Origin: Ruminococcaceae bacterium UBA1036
Lineage (GTDB): Bacteria; Bacillota; Clostridia; Oscillospirales; Acutalibacteraceae
DNA: 17,237 nucleotides
Assembly: GCA_002316805.1 (NCBI GenBank)
Contig: DCEF01000001.1
Span: forward strand, 2,105-19,341
Reading direction: 5' to 3'
This document shows positions 1 through 6,942 of this stretch, piece after piece (the first letter of the stretch is position 1; each line of letters starts with the position of its first letter). A model generated the notes under the pieces. That model was not told the origin of the DNA and did not search any database. It saw only the letters and a program-made list of their open reading frames with translations. A program made the translations under genes and the position numbers.

Positions 1-881
1 TGGCCGTAAAGCGTTGAATAAGTAGAATTGTGCTGAATCACAACTACATTGCCGTATCCGCCATAACCCGAACCTCTTTGGCCGTAGCAGGCTACTATGA
101 CTGTGCCAGCCGCAGCGGCATAGATATTTGTTCCAGCCGGAGCTGCAAAATCTATGCCTTTGTGAAATTCTGAGCCGTCCATGCCCCAACCGCGGGAAAT
201 GCGGTATGTACCTTTTTTAAGCGGTAGTGCAAATGTTCCGCTGCCCGCGCCGCCGGTATAATACCGAAGAACATGGCTGACATACTGCGGATCGCCATAA
301 CCCTTCCAGCCCATCTCAGAAGCTTTAAGTGAAGAAAACTGCATTGCGTTTTCGGTCGAATATCCACCACGCGCTTTTGCCCATGCGATATATCCGCCTC
401 CGAAGTTATACCCCTGCAGGGCAAGGCTTATTCCTTGCATATCAGATGGTGATTTACAGCCTGCTGCCCTTATGCAGCTTGCAAGGTATTCAACGCCTAC
501 CTCTACAGAGTAAGATGGGTCTTTTATGCTGTTCGGAGAATGAGAATATTTCATATTAAGCGGGCTTTCGCTGCACTGCATTGGGTCGCTGCCAGTCCCG
601 CCGCTTTCCTGCTGCATAACAGCGAGGACAAGATATGTATAACCGGGTATGCCGTATTTTTGGCAGTATTGGCTTACAAAAGGCTGATATGCAAGCACAC
701 TGTTTGAGAGAGAACCGGTACCGCATCCAGTTTCTGATGTTTCAACAGCTTGAGCGGCAGTGCTGCCCGCCGCCGCATCCGATATCACGGTAGAAACGGT
801 GACTGCTATCACAGCAATAAAAAAAGCCGGAACCAAAATGGCTCCGATAATAATAGCCCTTTTAATTTTTTTATTCATCAT
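1..881 (-). CDS. VirB1-like wall hydrolase (muramidase + M23 peptidase), 3' end cut by window edge
   Basis: The frame stays open from ATG 881 (or the adjacent ATG 878) to base 1, giving about 293 residues with no stop, so the gene continues beyond the left edge. A basic N-terminus is followed by a hydrophobic membrane anchor (about residues 9-33). Residues 65-205 look like the CwlT-type lysozyme-like fold: QQESGG (probable catalytic Glu92), MQCSES, and ALQGYNFGGGYIAWA. Residues 217-294 start an M23 (LytM) metallopeptidase: FHKGIDFAAPAG supplies His240 and Asp244 as zinc ligands, and the window ends in LYGH, the first His of the usual HxH pair. Known CwlT/VirB1-like proteins cut glycan strands and peptide cross-links to let the conjugation channel through the wall. 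The gene starts 6 nt after the relaxase stop, as the last visible gene of the relaxase operon. The C-terminal end cannot be seen. Confidence 0.9.
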   Translation of the reverse strand, partial: MMNKKIKRAIIIGAILVPAFFIAVIAVTVSTVISDAAAGSTAAQAVETSETGCGTGSLSNSVLAYQPFVSQYCQKYGIPGYTYLVLAVMQQESGGTGSDPMQCSESPLNMKYSHSPNSIKDPSYSVEVGVEYLASCIRAAGCKSPSDMQGISLALQGYNFGGGYIAWAKARGGYSTENAMQFSSLKASEMGWKGYGDPQYVSHVLRYYTGGAGSGTFALPLKKGTYRISRGWGMDGSEFHKGIDFAAPAGTNIYAAAAGTVIVACYGQRGSGYGGYGNVVVIQHNSTYSTLYG

Positions 882-887
882 ATTTGC

Positions 888-2114
888 CTACCGTTCATTT
901 TCATTTTCCTGTTCATACTCAATATTCTGCTGCAATGTACGGAAAGCCGCCTGATTCCGCACCTGAAGATAATCTTTTTTCAAGGCCTTTTTAAGGTCAT
1001 ACAAACCGCTTGAATTTCTGGCCGAATGATTTTTTCCTTTTGATTTTTTGCCATTATGCAGTGTCTTGTCATATTCCCTTAGCTCGCGCAGTACGGCGTT
1101 TCCCATGCGTGTATATAGGTCATTCATTTTTGTTTTAGCGTAGTTTTGATACAGCTTTTGTTTTCCGGAACCGTAGACAGATTTCAGAAATTCCTGCTGA
1201 CTTTGGAGTTCTTTTTTAAGCTCAAGAAAATCTTCTTTATGGTACATATCCATATAGAGTCGCGTAAAGCTATCAATTTCAGGCCGCATATCATGCAGTG
1301 CATTCATATTGTATTTCCACAACCGCCGATCTCTTGGCATACGATTATAAAGCTTTATAAAAGTACCATAAAGGCGCAAGTCACGGTAAGAGCTATGACT
1401 GCGCTTTTCAGCAACGATATTATTCCTGATAATGTCATTGATTTTCTGCAGCTCAGGCGCTCGGTCAACAATGTTATTGACAATTTTTGATTTCATCTTC
1501 GAAAAGGTTCTCGGATTCATATTGCCTTTGATCTGCTTTTTAACGCCAGGTTTGCCAGGCACAAAAAGTTCCTTGCGTTTCCGGGTAGGATACGGTTCCA
1601 CGACTGCAATATGCACGTGAATATTGTCCGTGTTGTAATGGATTGCTGCACTCCATACGGCTGCGCCGTCCATGTTTTCATCTTTCATTTCTTCCTGCAT
1701 TGCAAGCCGGGTAACGTACCGTATCCGGCCTTCGTCAAGCCTGCCGGAGGCACGGTCATAAAGGCCGTACTTCTCCAAAAATTCATCAGTAAAACTGATT
1801 ACCTGCTGCCACATAGGGCTGTCATTTTTCTGCGCAACTTCAAACTGATGCTTCAGTTCCTGCTTCTCCTTATTAGTAAGCTGGTCTTTTGTAATTGTAA
1901 AAAGTGATGACGCTTTTTCCGACGCCGGATTGAATCCAGGCGGGCGCTTTTTAGGGTCGCCCATGTAATCTGCGTATACAGAATAGAGGCCATAAGCCTT
2001 ACTTCGGGTTGCAGACGAACGGTTTATATAATTGATATACTCGGAAAACTTTCGGCTTGAAAAGACGTACTTTGATGTCAGAATAACTCCCGGAGCAGAT
2101 TTCCCTTCAGGCAT
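888..2114 (-). CDS. MobL-type relaxase
   Basis: 408 residues. The N-terminus (PGVILTSKYVFSSRKFSEYINYI) followed by a YADYMGDPKK segment, an SPMWQQVISFTDEFLEKYGLYD segment and AAVWSAAIHYNTDNIHVHIAVVEP is characteristic of the MobL relaxase family, also annotated as MobP2-type in Gram-positive elements. The HVH pair (His166, His168) is the metal-binding motif; tyrosines 29, 43, 47 and 50 lie near the N-terminus where the strand-transfer Tyr is expected, but I cannot say which is used. The C-terminal half is basic and helical and lacks helicase motifs. By family role it nicks one strand at oriT, stays covalently bound to the 5' end and is recruited by VirD4. It lies directly after three RHH-type genes and the repeat-rich oriT candidate, as in pLS20. 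The upstream SD is AAGGATG, about 11 nt before ATG. Confidence 0.9.
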   Translation of the reverse strand: MPEGKSAPGVILTSKYVFSSRKFSEYINYINRSSATRSKAYGLYSVYADYMGDPKKRPPGFNPASEKASSLFTITKDQLTNKEKQELKHQFEVAQKNDSPMWQQVISFTDEFLEKYGLYDRASGRLDEGRIRYVTRLAMQEEMKDENMDGAAVWSAAIHYNTDNIHVHIAVVEPYPTRKRKELFVPGKPGVKKQIKGNMNPRTFSKMKSKIVNNIVDRAPELQKINDIIRNNIVAEKRSHSSYRDLRLYGTFIKLYNRMPRDRRLWKYNMNALHDMRPEIDSFTRLYMDMYHKEDFLELKKELQSQQEFLKSVYGSGKQKLYQNYAKTKMNDLYTRMGNAVLRELREYDKTLHNGKKSKGKNHSARNSSGLYDLKKALKKDYLQVRNQAAFRTLQQNIEYEQENENER

Positions 2115-2131
2115 ATTGCATCACATCCTTT

Positions 2132-2608
2132 TTACAAAATAACATCATTATCTGTAAGCAGTGGTCCAGGTGCGGACCTCTGCTTTTCCTTTTTAGCGCG
2201 CTCTGCTTTTTTCTTTTCTTTGTCAATTTTTTTCTGCCTGAAATGCGCTATGCGGTCTTTTTCAATCTGCCGTGCCTTTGTAAACTGAGGTGTTTCTTCT
2301 GTTATAAGCGTAGAAAGCGGCTGATAGCTGAGCAGCGTATTAAGCAGCATTAAAATGATGTCGCTGTTTCGGTCGGCATTATTAGCGCCGAGCCGAATCC
2401 GCGTAAGCGTATCGGACAGCTCTTCGGCGACCTGCTTCGCAATTTCTTTTATCACAATGTCTGTTGTATCAATGTCATTGCGGTGTTTGTATTCATCAAT
2501 AATCTTTGTAAGTGCTTCAGTCAATGTCCGTAATTTGTGCGTCTCCTGGTACCGCTCTAAAACTGCTATGGTTGATTCATCAAGTAAAAATTCCTTTCTT
2601 TTTTTCAT
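2132..2608 (-). CDS. RHH-like relaxosome accessory protein, long form
   Basis: 158 residues. Residues 5-42 (KEFLLDESTIAVLERYQETHKL, then TEALTKIIDEY) have a short strand followed by two helices, compatible with a ribbon-helix-helix DNA-binding fold, and align by eye with the next upstream gene product. A middle helical segment and a very basic, charged C-terminal tail (about 110-148) follow, probably a coiled coil or nucleic-acid contact region. The ATG overlaps the stop of the upstream RHH gene by one base (TAATG), indicating translational coupling. It lies immediately before the relaxase. By analogy with Aux proteins of pLS20 it probably binds oriT and helps load the relaxase. This role is inferred from position and fold. 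Confidence 0.65.
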   Translation of the reverse strand: MKKRKEFLLDESTIAVLERYQETHKLRTLTEALTKIIDEYKHRNDIDTTDIVIKEIAKQVAEELSDTLTRIRLGANNADRNSDIILMLLNTLLSYQPLSTLITEETPQFTKARQIEKDRIAHFRQKKIDKEKKKAERAKKEKQRSAPGPLLTDNDVIL

Positions 2609-2835
2609 TACTGGTTCTCCAAAATCCTGATGACTTTTTGAAGCAACATATTATTTTGCTTAATCCCTTCGAGTATTTCCGACGTCGGCAATTGGCTTAA
2701 ACGCCTATGCTCATCAATAATTGTCAGAAGGGTGACGGAAAAAAAGCGGAGGTGATGTTCCTGCTGGTATTGCTCTAAGTATTTGGCAGTTCCTTCGTCG
2801 AGGTAAAGATTTTTCCGTACAATGTTTTTATTCAT
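2608..2835 (-). CDS. Small RHH-like protein, probable relaxosome accessory
   Basis: 75 residues from ATG 2835. That start lies 8 nt after an AAAGGA SD, whereas the ATG at 2841 is only 2 nt from it. The sequence VRKNLYLDEGTAKYLEQYQQEH, then VTLLTIIDEHRR, mirrors the N-terminus of the downstream 158-residue protein, so the two look like paralogues. The stop overlaps the next ATG by one base and the start overlaps the previous gene by 8 nt, so the three RHH-like genes form one translationally coupled unit. A DNA-binding or oligomerisation role at oriT is inferred. Confidence 0.65.
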   Translation of the reverse strand: MNKNIVRKNLYLDEGTAKYLEQYQQEHHLRFFSVTLLTIIDEHRRLSQLPTSEILEGIKQNNMLLQKVIRILENQ

Positions 2836-3076
2836 TTCCATTTTCCTTTCTAAACTCCATGAATTTTTCCAGGCAGTCGCTGTTTTGCTGGATTACATTC
2901 AGGCTCTTTTTCAGGACGGCCTGATACCGCTGCTCAAAGCTTTTGAATTCCTCAAGCGCGGCATAATTGTTTATAAGATTAGCAAGGTAAGTGTTTCGGG
3001 AAACGCATTGCTTTTTTGCGAGCTCATCAATTTTTTTGACGGCTGCGGGGTCAACTTCGCGAATGAAAAGCTGCAT
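2828..3076 (-). CDS. RHH-like DNA-binding protein, first auxiliary gene after oriT
   Basis: 82 residues from ATG 3076. Start choice: a TGGAGTG SD lies about 9 nt upstream, while the in-frame TTG at 3097 lacks one. MQLFIREVDPAAVKKIDELAKKQ followed by SRNTYLANLINNY is a good match in pattern to a ribbon-helix-helix fold: a beta strand, then helix 1, a turn and helix 2. A second helical, probably coiled segment fills residues 43-78. It is the first gene after the repeat-rich non-coding stretch and is followed by two more RHH-like genes and the relaxase. The likely job is binding oriT repeats and possibly repressing its own operon, by analogy with pLS20 Aux proteins. Confidence 0.72.
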   Translation of the reverse strand: MQLFIREVDPAAVKKIDELAKKQCVSRNTYLANLINNYAALEEFKSFEQRYQAVLKKSLNVIQQNSDCLEKFMEFRKENGNE

Positions 3077-3104
3077 TTTTAATGTCACTCCATTCAATTT
3101 TTTT

Positions 3105-3185
3105 GCTTAAGGGAATACCGGAATTTTACCCCAAAAGGGGAACGCGCCTGAGCGTGCCTCTTAGGGGTAAAGAGCATAAGGGAAT
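3105..3185 (+). repeat. 12-bp direct repeat pair GC(T/A)TAAGGGAAT
   Basis: GCTTAAGGGAAT at 3105-3116 and GCATAAGGGAAT at 3174-3185 differ at one base and lie 69 bp apart. They bracket the TTACCCC/GGGGTAA inverted repeat inside the oriT candidate. Possible binding sites for an auxiliary protein or the relaxase. Confidence 0.6.
3126..3170. repeat. Inverted repeat TTACCCC ... GGGGTAA with nested CCCC-AAAA-GGGG hairpin
   Basis: TTACCCC (3126-3132) is perfectly complementary to GGGGTAA (3164-3170) with a 31-nt loop. The same CCCC can instead pair with GGGG at 3137-3140 across an AAAA loop. The two foldings exclude each other. No U-tract follows on either strand, so this is not an intrinsic terminator. 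Confidence 0.55.
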
Positions 3186-3189
3186 TTTG

Positions 3190-3207
3190 CTATCACTTGC
3201 GTGATAG
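3190..3207. repeat. Perfect inverted repeat CTATCAC-TTGC-GTGATAG
   Basis: Seven-bp stem with a 4-nt loop in the middle of the oriT candidate. Hairpins of this kind are usual next to nic sites, where they are recognised by the relaxase or terminate transfer. No U-tract follows on either strand. Confidence 0.75.
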
Positions 3208-3208
3208 G

Positions 3209-3225
3209 GTTAGGCAAAGCCTAAC
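3209..3225. repeat. Perfect inverted repeat GTTAGGC-AAA-GCCTAAC
   Basis: Seven-bp stem, 3-nt loop, starting one base after the preceding inverted repeat, so two hairpins stand side by side. This pairing supports an oriT or protein-binding role. A T-tract follows on the plus strand only about 15 nt later, which is too far for a classical terminator. Confidence 0.72.
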
Positions 3226-3254
3226 AAATCGGTGATATCAAATTTTTTTTCGAA

Positions 3255-3306
3255 TCCGTATGATTGCCCACATGATTTTTTGAGTTATCCGTATGTATTC
3301 CGTATG
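3255..3306 (+). repeat. Three TCCGTATG iterons in helical phase
   Basis: The exact 8-mer TCCGTATG occurs at 3255-3262, 3288-3295 and 3299-3306. The last two are adjacent 11-mers, and the first is 33 bp from the second. A degenerate copy, CCACATGA, lies at 3268-3275. Spacing near multiples of the helix turn suggests a protein binding one face of the DNA, most simply one of the RHH proteins encoded next door. They sit between the 332-residue gene and the hairpins. Confidence 0.68.
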
Positions 3307-3321
3307 CTTTTTAAGCTTCTT

Positions 3322-4320
3322 TTAATCGGCCATCACTGCTTCAGAGCTGCTTTCAGCTGTTGATGGTAGGCTGGAATATGAAGCTTCAGAAGAAGGCGCA
3401 ACCGCGCTCTTTGTGCTTGCGTTTTTAAACTTGCCGCTCTTAATGTCGTTCCATTTTTGCTGCAGTTTTTTCAGCTTTTGCCGGCCGTTTCTTATGCCTG
3501 ACTGGTACTGGACAATGTCGTTTTTCAAATTATTAATTTGAGAATTTTTGTTCTGGATTGCCGCATTTGACTGTTCGATTTCTTCCGGTGTCTGATACTT
3601 TTGATTGGATTTTAGCGCCGAAATATCAAAGTTAAGCTGGCTTATATCTGCGTTTGCTTCATTGGCTTTTTCTTTTAGTGCTGCAATCTGTCTCTTGCCG
3701 GCCGAGATTTCATTGTCTACCGACTGGAGCGAATAGTACAGTGATGCTTGTGGTTTAAGCGACTGATTTAAAGATACTTTTCTGATATCGCATAGGAAAT
3801 TTGCTCCCTGATTCTCTTCGTTACTGTCCGGACTTTCGCTGTTGCTTTCAAGGCTGATATCGGAATCAGTGTCCGGCGATAAGCTGCTAATCTGACTGCT
3901 GCTGTCTATCCAGAGAGAAATTACATTCCAATTTTGCGGCACGTTTTGAAACTCGACAACAAGGAATCCGTTGCTGCTGTAGGATATTGAAACGTCCAAT
4001 TTTACAGCTTTGTTTGTATCGGTATGTGCGGCAGAAACAAACTTAATATCTTGTGTGCCATCGGAGTTATCGTAGCTGAACGCCGCCTCCATAAAGTGGT
4101 TCGACGGGTTATACTGCCAGCTTTTGAGCGTGATTTCAGTGCCTGATGTTGTCGCCTTTTTTGTTCCAATATTGCTGTTCTGGATTTTTACATCACTTGG
4201 CAGCCATATTTTGCTTGTGAGAAATACAGCTATTAAAGAGAAAAAGATGACAAGGAATATACGGTATGTATGACTGATATTTTCGGCGAGCTGCCGTTTC
4301 AGTCTGCTTGTCTTTGTCAT
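3322..4320 (-). CDS. Membrane-anchored coiled-coil protein of unknown function in the T4SS operon
   Basis: 332 residues from ATG 4320, which follows the VirB4 stop by one base (TGATATG), so translation is probably coupled. I do not recognise the family. Visible parts: a basic N-terminus, one membrane segment (about 20-38), a beta-rich presumably extracellular region (60-140), an acidic Ser/Asp/Glu-rich linker (141-172), a long Gln/Asn/Lys-rich coiled coil (about 195-295) and a Ser/Ala-rich tail. The topology, with a short cytoplasmic N-end and a large external part, would fit a VirB8-like scaffold or a surface/adhesion component, but no VirB8 motif is visible. It is the last gene before the oriT candidate. 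The in-frame start at 4422 lies wholly inside VirB4 and has no support. Confidence 0.78.
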   Translation of the reverse strand: MTKTSRLKRQLAENISHTYRIFLVIFFSLIAVFLTSKIWLPSDVKIQNSNIGTKKATTSGTEITLKSWQYNPSNHFMEAAFSYDNSDGTQDIKFVSAAHTDTNKAVKLDVSISYSSNGFLVVEFQNVPQNWNVISLWIDSSSQISSLSPDTDSDISLESNSESPDSNEENQGANFLCDIRKVSLNQSLKPQASLYYSLQSVDNEISAGKRQIAALKEKANEANADISQLNFDISALKSNQKYQTPEEIEQSNAAIQNKNSQINNLKNDIVQYQSGIRNGRQKLKKLQQKWNDIKSGKFKNASTKSAVAPSSEASYSSLPSTAESSSEAVMAD

Positions 4321-4321
4321 A

Positions 4322-6229
4322 TCAGGCACCGCCTTTGAACAGTTCTTTTTCTTCCTGCGTAATCTGGATATACGTATGGAGCATATCGTCGCCGGTTGAC
4401 AGGAAGCATTCGCCGGTACCAAATTTCGGAATCTGTTTCAGCTGGGTTTCCGTCAGCTGGTCGCCGAAGATAGAGCGCAGGATTTCTCTGCAGTTCGGCT
4501 CCTGCTGCATGATGAATTTATACTGCGTAAGCTCAAACAGTGTCTTAAGCTTTTCGACCGCCTCGCTGTCGTTATTCTGCGGGGCAAAGTCACGTATTGA
4601 CTGGCTTGCCATGGTGAGGCCGGTAAAATATTTACGGCCTTCACGGACAATTCCAATCATATAATCAAGAGCGAGAGGGTTCTTTGTATTGATAAACTTA
4701 TGCGCCTCATCAACCATAAGGAGCAGCTTCGGAATTTGATATATAGGCTTTCCTGATTCATACATCTGCTTTGACGGGACACCTATACGAATCATATCGT
4801 CGAACATTCTGGACATTACGTTGAACAGCAGTGCATTGAAAATTTCAGATTTCAGTGTGCTTACATTCTGAACGTTATACACGATAATCTGTTTGTCAGA
4901 AAGGTCAGGAATTGATGTTTTGCCGTTAAACATTTTGCCGTAGCTGTTGACAAGGTTGCTAAGTGTCAGCTCGATATTTTCGAGCCTGCGCCACTTTGAC
5001 GGCGAAAGGTTGCGGTTAACTTTCCTTTCCTCAAAATCTTCATACAGGTCGCTGCGGATAAGAGCAAGGAGGTCATCAAATGTGGGATATACTTCAGGAG
5101 GCAGGCCTGTAATCTGTTGGTGTTCAAGTGTATTGTTTTGCCATAAGCCTTTAATTTCATACAGCTTGCGGACGTATTCTTCGAACTCGTTTCTCTCCGG
5201 CTCGTCAGCAGAAGGGCACAGGTATTTATATAGTGAATTCATTTTGGAAAGATGGTTGGCAAAGCTGATAGCTTCATCTTCGGCAGTTTTAAATACTTCC
5301 AGATAGTTTATTATTCCGGAGCTGCCGTCAAGCGTTACTATAACTCCGCCGTTCTCGCATGCAAGGTCGCTGAATTCGCCGGTTACGTCGATAACTCTGA
5401 TATAATTGCCGATGATTGCGTTGTTTTCAAGCATCAGCTTCATCAGGGTTGATTTGCCGCTGCCCTTTTTCCCTGCAATAAGTGTGTCGTAGGAAAGACG
5501 TGTCCTGGACTTTTTAAACTGGTCGAAAATCACATTGCCGCCTGTTGAGGAAACGCCGACCGGAAAACCATATGGATCGTCAAGCTGTTCGTAGTTGAAC
5601 GGATAGCCCCCAGCAAGGGATATGGCAGGCAGCGGATTGCCGACACGGTTATTGCGTTCTTTAACCTGTTCATGGTATGGTTGAAACAATGCCTTGTACA
5701 TGAATTCCGTCTCATTCAGGAATACTGCGCACCGAAAATCATCGCTCTCAAGGTCATCGGTTATTTCGCCGACGCGGGTATCAATTTCTGCTTTTGTCCG
5801 GCCTGCCACATACAGGCGGCACTGGATCAGCTTAATTACTTCACCCTGCGTTTTTACGGAAGTAAGCATATCGCGCAACAGTTTATAATTCTGCTCCGCT
5901 TCAATCCGTGTACCGTCGTCCTGCGCATGCTCATAGCGGACTTCAAGCTCTGTAAGTGACTTTACTATCTCGTCCTGAGCGTCGCTGCCCTGCTCTGTAG
6001 CGACGTCAAGGACAGAATAAACACCATCTATATTCATAAGCCGTGTTAGCCAGAAGTCACCTGCCTGCGGCGGATATGCGTACACCATAATACAGGAGAC
6101 ATAGCCGTCACCGGTTTTTATGTAGCGCTCATTATCGAGCTTCAGGTTGCCTTGCGGCTGTATCCTTGAAATAAGCACAGGATTATACAGTTCCTTTACC
6201 GGCTGCTTTTCTTTGTTTCGAAATGCCAT
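4322..6229 (-). CDS. virB4: VirB4/TrsE-type conjugation ATPase
   Basis: 635 residues. Walker A is GKKGSGKST (253-261) and Walker B is LLLMVDEAH (502-510). Further conserved VirB4 stretches are RVIDVTGEFSDLA, REGRKYFTGLTMASQ and the C-terminal QIPKFGTGECFLSTG. It is the cytoplasmic ATPase that powers assembly and substrate passage of the type IV secretion channel. The protein is shorter than canonical VirB4 (about 800 residues) at the N-terminus; the upstream 231-residue protein seems to supply part of the missing segment, as TrsD does before TrsE in staphylococcal pGO1-type plasmids. The SD AAGGGGGT lies about 7 nt before ATG. The order VirB6-VirB3-TrsD-VirB4 is a normal Gram-positive transfer operon. 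Confidence 0.95.
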   Translation of the reverse strand: MAFRNKEKQPVKELYNPVLISRIQPQGNLKLDNERYIKTGDGYVSCIMVYAYPPQAGDFWLTRLMNIDGVYSVLDVATEQGSDAQDEIVKSLTELEVRYEHAQDDGTRIEAEQNYKLLRDMLTSVKTQGEVIKLIQCRLYVAGRTKAEIDTRVGEITDDLESDDFRCAVFLNETEFMYKALFQPYHEQVKERNNRVGNPLPAISLAGGYPFNYEQLDDPYGFPVGVSSTGGNVIFDQFKKSRTRLSYDTLIAGKKGSGKSTLMKLMLENNAIIGNYIRVIDVTGEFSDLACENGGVIVTLDGSSGIINYLEVFKTAEDEAISFANHLSKMNSLYKYLCPSADEPERNEFEEYVRKLYEIKGLWQNNTLEHQQITGLPPEVYPTFDDLLALIRSDLYEDFEERKVNRNLSPSKWRRLENIELTLSNLVNSYGKMFNGKTSIPDLSDKQIIVYNVQNVSTLKSEIFNALLFNVMSRMFDDMIRIGVPSKQMYESGKPIYQIPKLLLMVDEAHKFINTKNPLALDYMIGIVREGRKYFTGLTMASQSIRDFAPQNNDSEAVEKLKTLFELTQYKFIMQQEPNCREILRSIFGDQLTETQLKQIPKFGTGECFLSTGDDMLHTYIQITQEEKELFKGGA

Positions 6230-6242
6230 CGTGTTACCCCCT

Positions 6243-6938
6243 TCACACTTTGATTTTCTTGTTCATATTGTTCAGCTGAAAGATAATGTTCTCTTTCTTC
6301 TCACGGCTGATTGGCTTTAAAGCGAAATACGGATTGCCTAAAAGCAGGCGCAGGAGTTCTTGATAGTGCCCTTTGTCTTTAGCAAACACCATCATGAAAG
6401 CCTGCCTGTCTGTTGTGTCCCGCTCAAGGGCCTGCAGCGCTTCCAGCTTCTTCTGGAGCATATCAGAGAAGTGCTGTAGTTCCGGACGGTTGAGCATATA
6501 AGAAAGGAATTTCTGCTGCTGGTGAGTGTTTGTCGGATAATTCATGCTGATGATTTTAAAATCGTCTGAGTATTTCTGCAGGAATTTTGCGTTGCTGTAG
6601 ACAAGGCTTTCTATCTCTTCATCCGAGGCATCATAGAAGCAGCGGCCTTGGATTTGAAACAGGTTAATTATTGTGCTTTTGTACGTAATAAAATAATCCT
6701 CTTCGTCAAGGTAGTCCCGAATAGGAAAGACGGAGAGGATTTTATTTTGGTCGGAAGGCGGTGCGGAAGGTTTCTTTCTTTTAGCCTTGCGCAGTGCGGC
6801 GGAATTTCTTTTGTGCGTTTTATCAGCCTGCTTTTGTTCAGCTTTCAGCTGCTTTAGCTCATCTCGGTGCTGCTTTTCTTTTTCCCTGTATTCACGCTCC
6901 TGCTCCTTAAGTTTTAATTTTTCTTCTCTGCTGAGCAT
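6243..6938 (-). CDS. TrsD/TraD-like transfer protein, partner of VirB4
   Basis: 231 residues. The first 55 residues are a highly charged Lys/Glu/Arg coiled coil. Residues 67-145 (ILSVFPIRDYLDEEDYFITY, then INLFQIQGRCFYDASDEEIE and KYSDDFKIISMNYPTNTHQQ) resemble the TrsD family found just upstream of TrsE/VirB4, a region similar to the N-terminal domain of full-length VirB4. No membrane segment or nucleotide-binding motif is present. It probably binds VirB4 at the membrane. The ATG follows the VirB3-like stop by 4 nt, with the SD (GAGGTG) overlapping that stop codon, and the stop is 13 nt before VirB4. Confidence 0.75.
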   Translation of the reverse strand: MLSREEKLKLKEQEREYREKEKQHRDELKQLKAEQKQADKTHKRNSAALRKAKRKKPSAPPSDQNKILSVFPIRDYLDEEDYFITYKSTIINLFQIQGRCFYDASDEEIESLVYSNAKFLQKYSDDFKIISMNYPTNTHQQQKFLSYMLNRPELQHFSDMLQKKLEALQALERDTTDRQAFMMVFAKDKGHYQELLRLLLGNPYFALKPISREKKENIIFQLNNMNKKIKV

Positions 6939-6942
6939 TTTT

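Larger units (their letters stand above)
3100..3306. other. Candidate origin of transfer (oriT)
   Basis: This lies in the only non-coding stretch of any size (3077-3321), between the mating-channel operon and the auxiliary/relaxase genes. It contains two perfect 7-bp inverted repeats, a TTACCCC/GGGGTAA inverted repeat, a 12-bp imperfect direct repeat and three CCGTATG iterons, listed separately. For MobL elements such as pLS20 the oriT is known to sit upstream of the auxiliary RHH and relaxase genes, exactly this position. I do not recognise a nic sequence with certainty, so the nick point is not assigned. Confidence 0.72.

Noticed and set aside
3190..3225. Paired hairpins as a bidirectional terminator for the T4SS operon
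   Set aside because: No U-tract follows closely on either strand. The position before RHH/relaxase genes favours oriT.
3105..3306. CRISPR array or replication iterons
   Set aside because: The repeats are too short and irregular for CRISPR, and no replication initiator or Cas gene is nearby.
3077..3321. Promoter for the RHH-relaxase operon (TTGCCT-N17-GATAGC on the minus strand)
   Set aside because: The spacing is right but the -10 is poor and it overlaps the hairpins; too weak to list.
4321..4422. N-terminal extension of the 332-residue protein
   Set aside because: It lies entirely within VirB4 in another frame, has no SD, and the ATG at 4320 right after the VirB4 stop fits better.
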